The translations under genes were made by a program, and so were the position numbers. A stretch of DNA of 22,108 nucleotides from Anaerolineales bacterium. GTDB lineage: Bacteria; Chloroflexota; Anaerolineae; Anaerolineales; DRMV01. The stretch lies in assembly GCA_015494815.1 (NCBI GenBank), contig WGAK01000007.1, positions 1 to 22,108 of the forward strand. The letters run 5' to 3'. Under the pieces are notes generated by a model. That model searched no databases, was not told where the DNA came from, and was given only the letters and a program-made list of their open reading frames with translations. Shown in pieces: positions 20,580 through 22,108 of this stretch; the first letter of the stretch is position 1, and every line of letters starts with the position of its first letter.

Positions 20580-22108
20580 ATGAGCGAGCATGTGTTGGCC
20601 GGGGTTGCCTGGCCTTACGCCAATGCCTACATCCACGCCGGCAATCTGGTCGGCGCCTATTTGCCCGCGGACATTTTCTCGCGCTACCAGCGCCTGCGAG
20701 GCCGGGCCATGCTCATGGTCTCGGGCTCCGACGCGCACGGCACGCCCATCACGGTGCGGGCCGAGCAAGAGGGCGTGTCGCCCGAAACGGTCTACCGCCG
20801 CTACCACCGTTCCTTCCTGCAACTCTTTCGCCAGTTGGGGCTGACCTACGACCTGTTCACCAGCACCCACACGGCCAACCATTTCAAGGTCTCGCAGGCC
20901 ATCTTCGAGGCCCTGCGCCTCAACGATTATCTGTTCACCCGCCGCGAAAAGCAGTGGTACTCGCCCACCCAGCAGCGCTTCTTGCCCGACCGCTATGTGG
21001 AAGGCACCTGCTACATTTGCGGCTATGAGGGCGCCCGCAGCGACCAATGCGACCGCTGCGGCAACCTGCTGGACCCCACCAAACTCATCAACCCGCGCTC
21101 CAAACTCGATGGCAGCACCCCCGAACTGCGCGAAACCGAGCACTTTTACCTCGATTTGCCCAGATTGGAAGCCGATGTGCGGGCCTTTCTCGAGGCTCGG
21201 GCGCCTTACTGGCGGCCGCATGTGGTGCAGCAGTCCCTGGGCCTGATTCGCACCGAGGGCCTCAAACCCCGGCCCATCAGCCGCGACCTGGACTGGGGCA
21301 TCCCCTTACCGCTCAAGGGCTGGGAGCACAAAGTGCTGTATGTGTGGTTCGAGGCCGTGATTGGCTACCTGTCCGCGGCCATCGAGTGGAGCCACCTCAC
21401 GGGCCAGCCCGCGGCGTGGGAGCAATGGTGGTTCCAGCCCGAGGCCCGCGCCTACTACTTCATCGGCAAAGACAACATCCCCTTTCACGCCATCATGTGG
21501 CCCGCGCAACTCATCGGCGCCGGCACCCGCTTCGAGGAATTGTTCGCCGGCCGGGCCCCCGGACGGCGGCTGGTGCTGCCGTACGATGTCCCGGCCAACC
21601 AGTTCCTCAACCTGGAAGGATGCAAATTCTCGGGCAGTCGCAATTGGGCGCTGTGGGGCCTGGATTTGCTGGAACGGTACGACCCGGACCCGCTGCGTTA
21701 CTACCTGACGGCCATTATGCCCGAGACCCGCGACACCGACTGGTATTGGGACGACTTCTTCCGGCGCAACAACGACGAGTTGGTGGCTACCTGGGGCAAC
21801 CTGGCCCACCGGGTGCTGTCGTTCACCTTCAAGCACTGGGGCGCGGTGCCCGAACCCGGCCCCCTGACCACCGCGGACGAGGAACTGCTGGCCGAGGTGC
21901 GGGCGGGCTTCGAGACGGTGGGCGCGCATCTGGAGCATGTACGCCTGCGGGCCGGGCTGCAAGAGGCCATGCGCCTGGCCGCGCAGGTCAACAAGTACCT
22001 GGAACGCCGTGCGCCCTGGAAGCGCATCAAAGAGGACCGGGCCGACGCGGGGACCATCCTCTACACCGCGCTGCAGGCCATTGACTGGCTCAAGGTGCTG
22101 TTCGCGCC
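20580..22108 (+). CDS. metG: Methionyl-tRNA synthetase, partial (3' end outside window)
   Basis: The first 509 codons of a class I aminoacyl-tRNA synthetase that charges tRNA-Met. The ATG at 20580 has AGGAG six bases upstream; the frame is open to the window end. The Rossmann core begins VAWPYANAYIHAGNLVG; HAGN (19-22) stands at the HIGH position. VSGSDAHGTPITV follows. Zinc-knuckle cysteines are Cys144, Cys147, Cys157 and Cys160. RDLDWGIPLPLKGWEHKVLYVWFEAVIGYLSA and YYFIGKDNIPFHAIMWPA are classic MetRS signatures. KFSGSR (349-354) replaces KMSKS. The anticodon-binding helical domain starts near 390 (DDFFRRNNDELVATWGNL). Both active-site motifs are variants (H-x-G-N and K-F-S-G-S). The usual full length is 550-700 aa, so the C-terminus is missing here. 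Confidence 0.94.
   Translation, partial: MSEHVLAGVAWPYANAYIHAGNLVGAYLPADIFSRYQRLRGRAMLMVSGSDAHGTPITVRAEQEGVSPETVYRRYHRSFLQLFRQLGLTYDLFTSTHTANHFKVSQAIFEALRLNDYLFTRREKQWYSPTQQRFLPDRYVEGTCYICGYEGARSDQCDRCGNLLDPTKLINPRSKLDGSTPELRETEHFYLDLPRLEADVRAFLEARAPYWRPHVVQQSLGLIRTEGLKPRPISRDLDWGIPLPLKGWEHKVLYVWFEAVIGYLSAAIEWSHLTGQPAAWEQWWFQPEARAYYFIGKDNIPFHAIMWPAQLIGAGTRFEELFAGRAPGRRLVLPYDVPANQFLNLEGCKFSGSRNWALWGLDLLERYDPDPLRYYLTAIMPETRDTDWYWDDFFRRNNDELVATWGNLAHRVLSFTFKHWGAVPEPGPLTTADEELLAEVRAGFETVGAHLEHVRLRAGLQEAMRLAAQVNKYLERRAPWKRIKEDRADAGTILYTALQAIDWLKVLFA

Overview
The window is GC-rich bacterial chromosome with tightly packed genes. Chloroflexota, probably of the Anaerolineae type, is the best guess. 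The reasons are a mevalonate kinase next to an isopentenyl phosphate kinase (as in Roseiflexus), a ba3-type oxidase, a surface protein with a Thr/Pro (YTPxPT) linker, and strong Shine-Dalgarno sequences beside at least one apparently leaderless gene. This is inference from protein character; there is no rRNA in the window.

Left part (1-4229). The N-terminus of a PAP2-type phosphatase leaves the window on the minus strand. On the plus strand follow a small two-helix membrane protein (DUF4190-like) with a perfect terminator, ssb, and a tight trio: a UbiA-family prenyl-phosphate transferase, mevalonate kinase and isopentenyl phosphate kinase. The last two imply the alternative (phosphomevalonate decarboxylase) branch of the mevalonate pathway.

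Centre (4290-12007, all minus). An apparent respiratory operon reads rrf2 > SCO > SCO > PCuAC copper chaperone > coxIIa (43 aa) > coxB (CuA) > coxA (ba3/B-type) > terminator-like hairpin > a 788-aa fusion > lipoprotein cytochrome c. The fusion joins a di-heme cytochrome b, two [4Fe-4S] clusters, an FlpD/MvhD-like domain, a further membrane helix and a C-terminal cytochrome c. No Rieske protein is present. This fusion is the most unusual object in the window: its topology predicts an electron path from cytoplasmic Fe-S/FlpD centres, through b hemes, to an external cytochrome c that can feed the oxidase. The Rrf2 regulator carries three Fe-S-type cysteines, and palindromes lie just upstream of it, so redox or NO control is plausible.

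Right-centre (12109-18260, all minus). A PNPOx-like flavoprotein, an SDR and a zinc alcohol dehydrogenase form one group. A PfkB-family sugar kinase, parA, parB and rex form another.

Right end (18261-22108). An AT-richer patch of about 1.8 kb holds one anchored surface protein with its own strong promoter, a solitary CRISPR-repeat-like element and no other convincing gene. It ends at a tRNA-Pro(UGG) with a near-consensus promoter. The tRNA is followed by a 107-aa protein of unknown function and by metG, which runs off the window.
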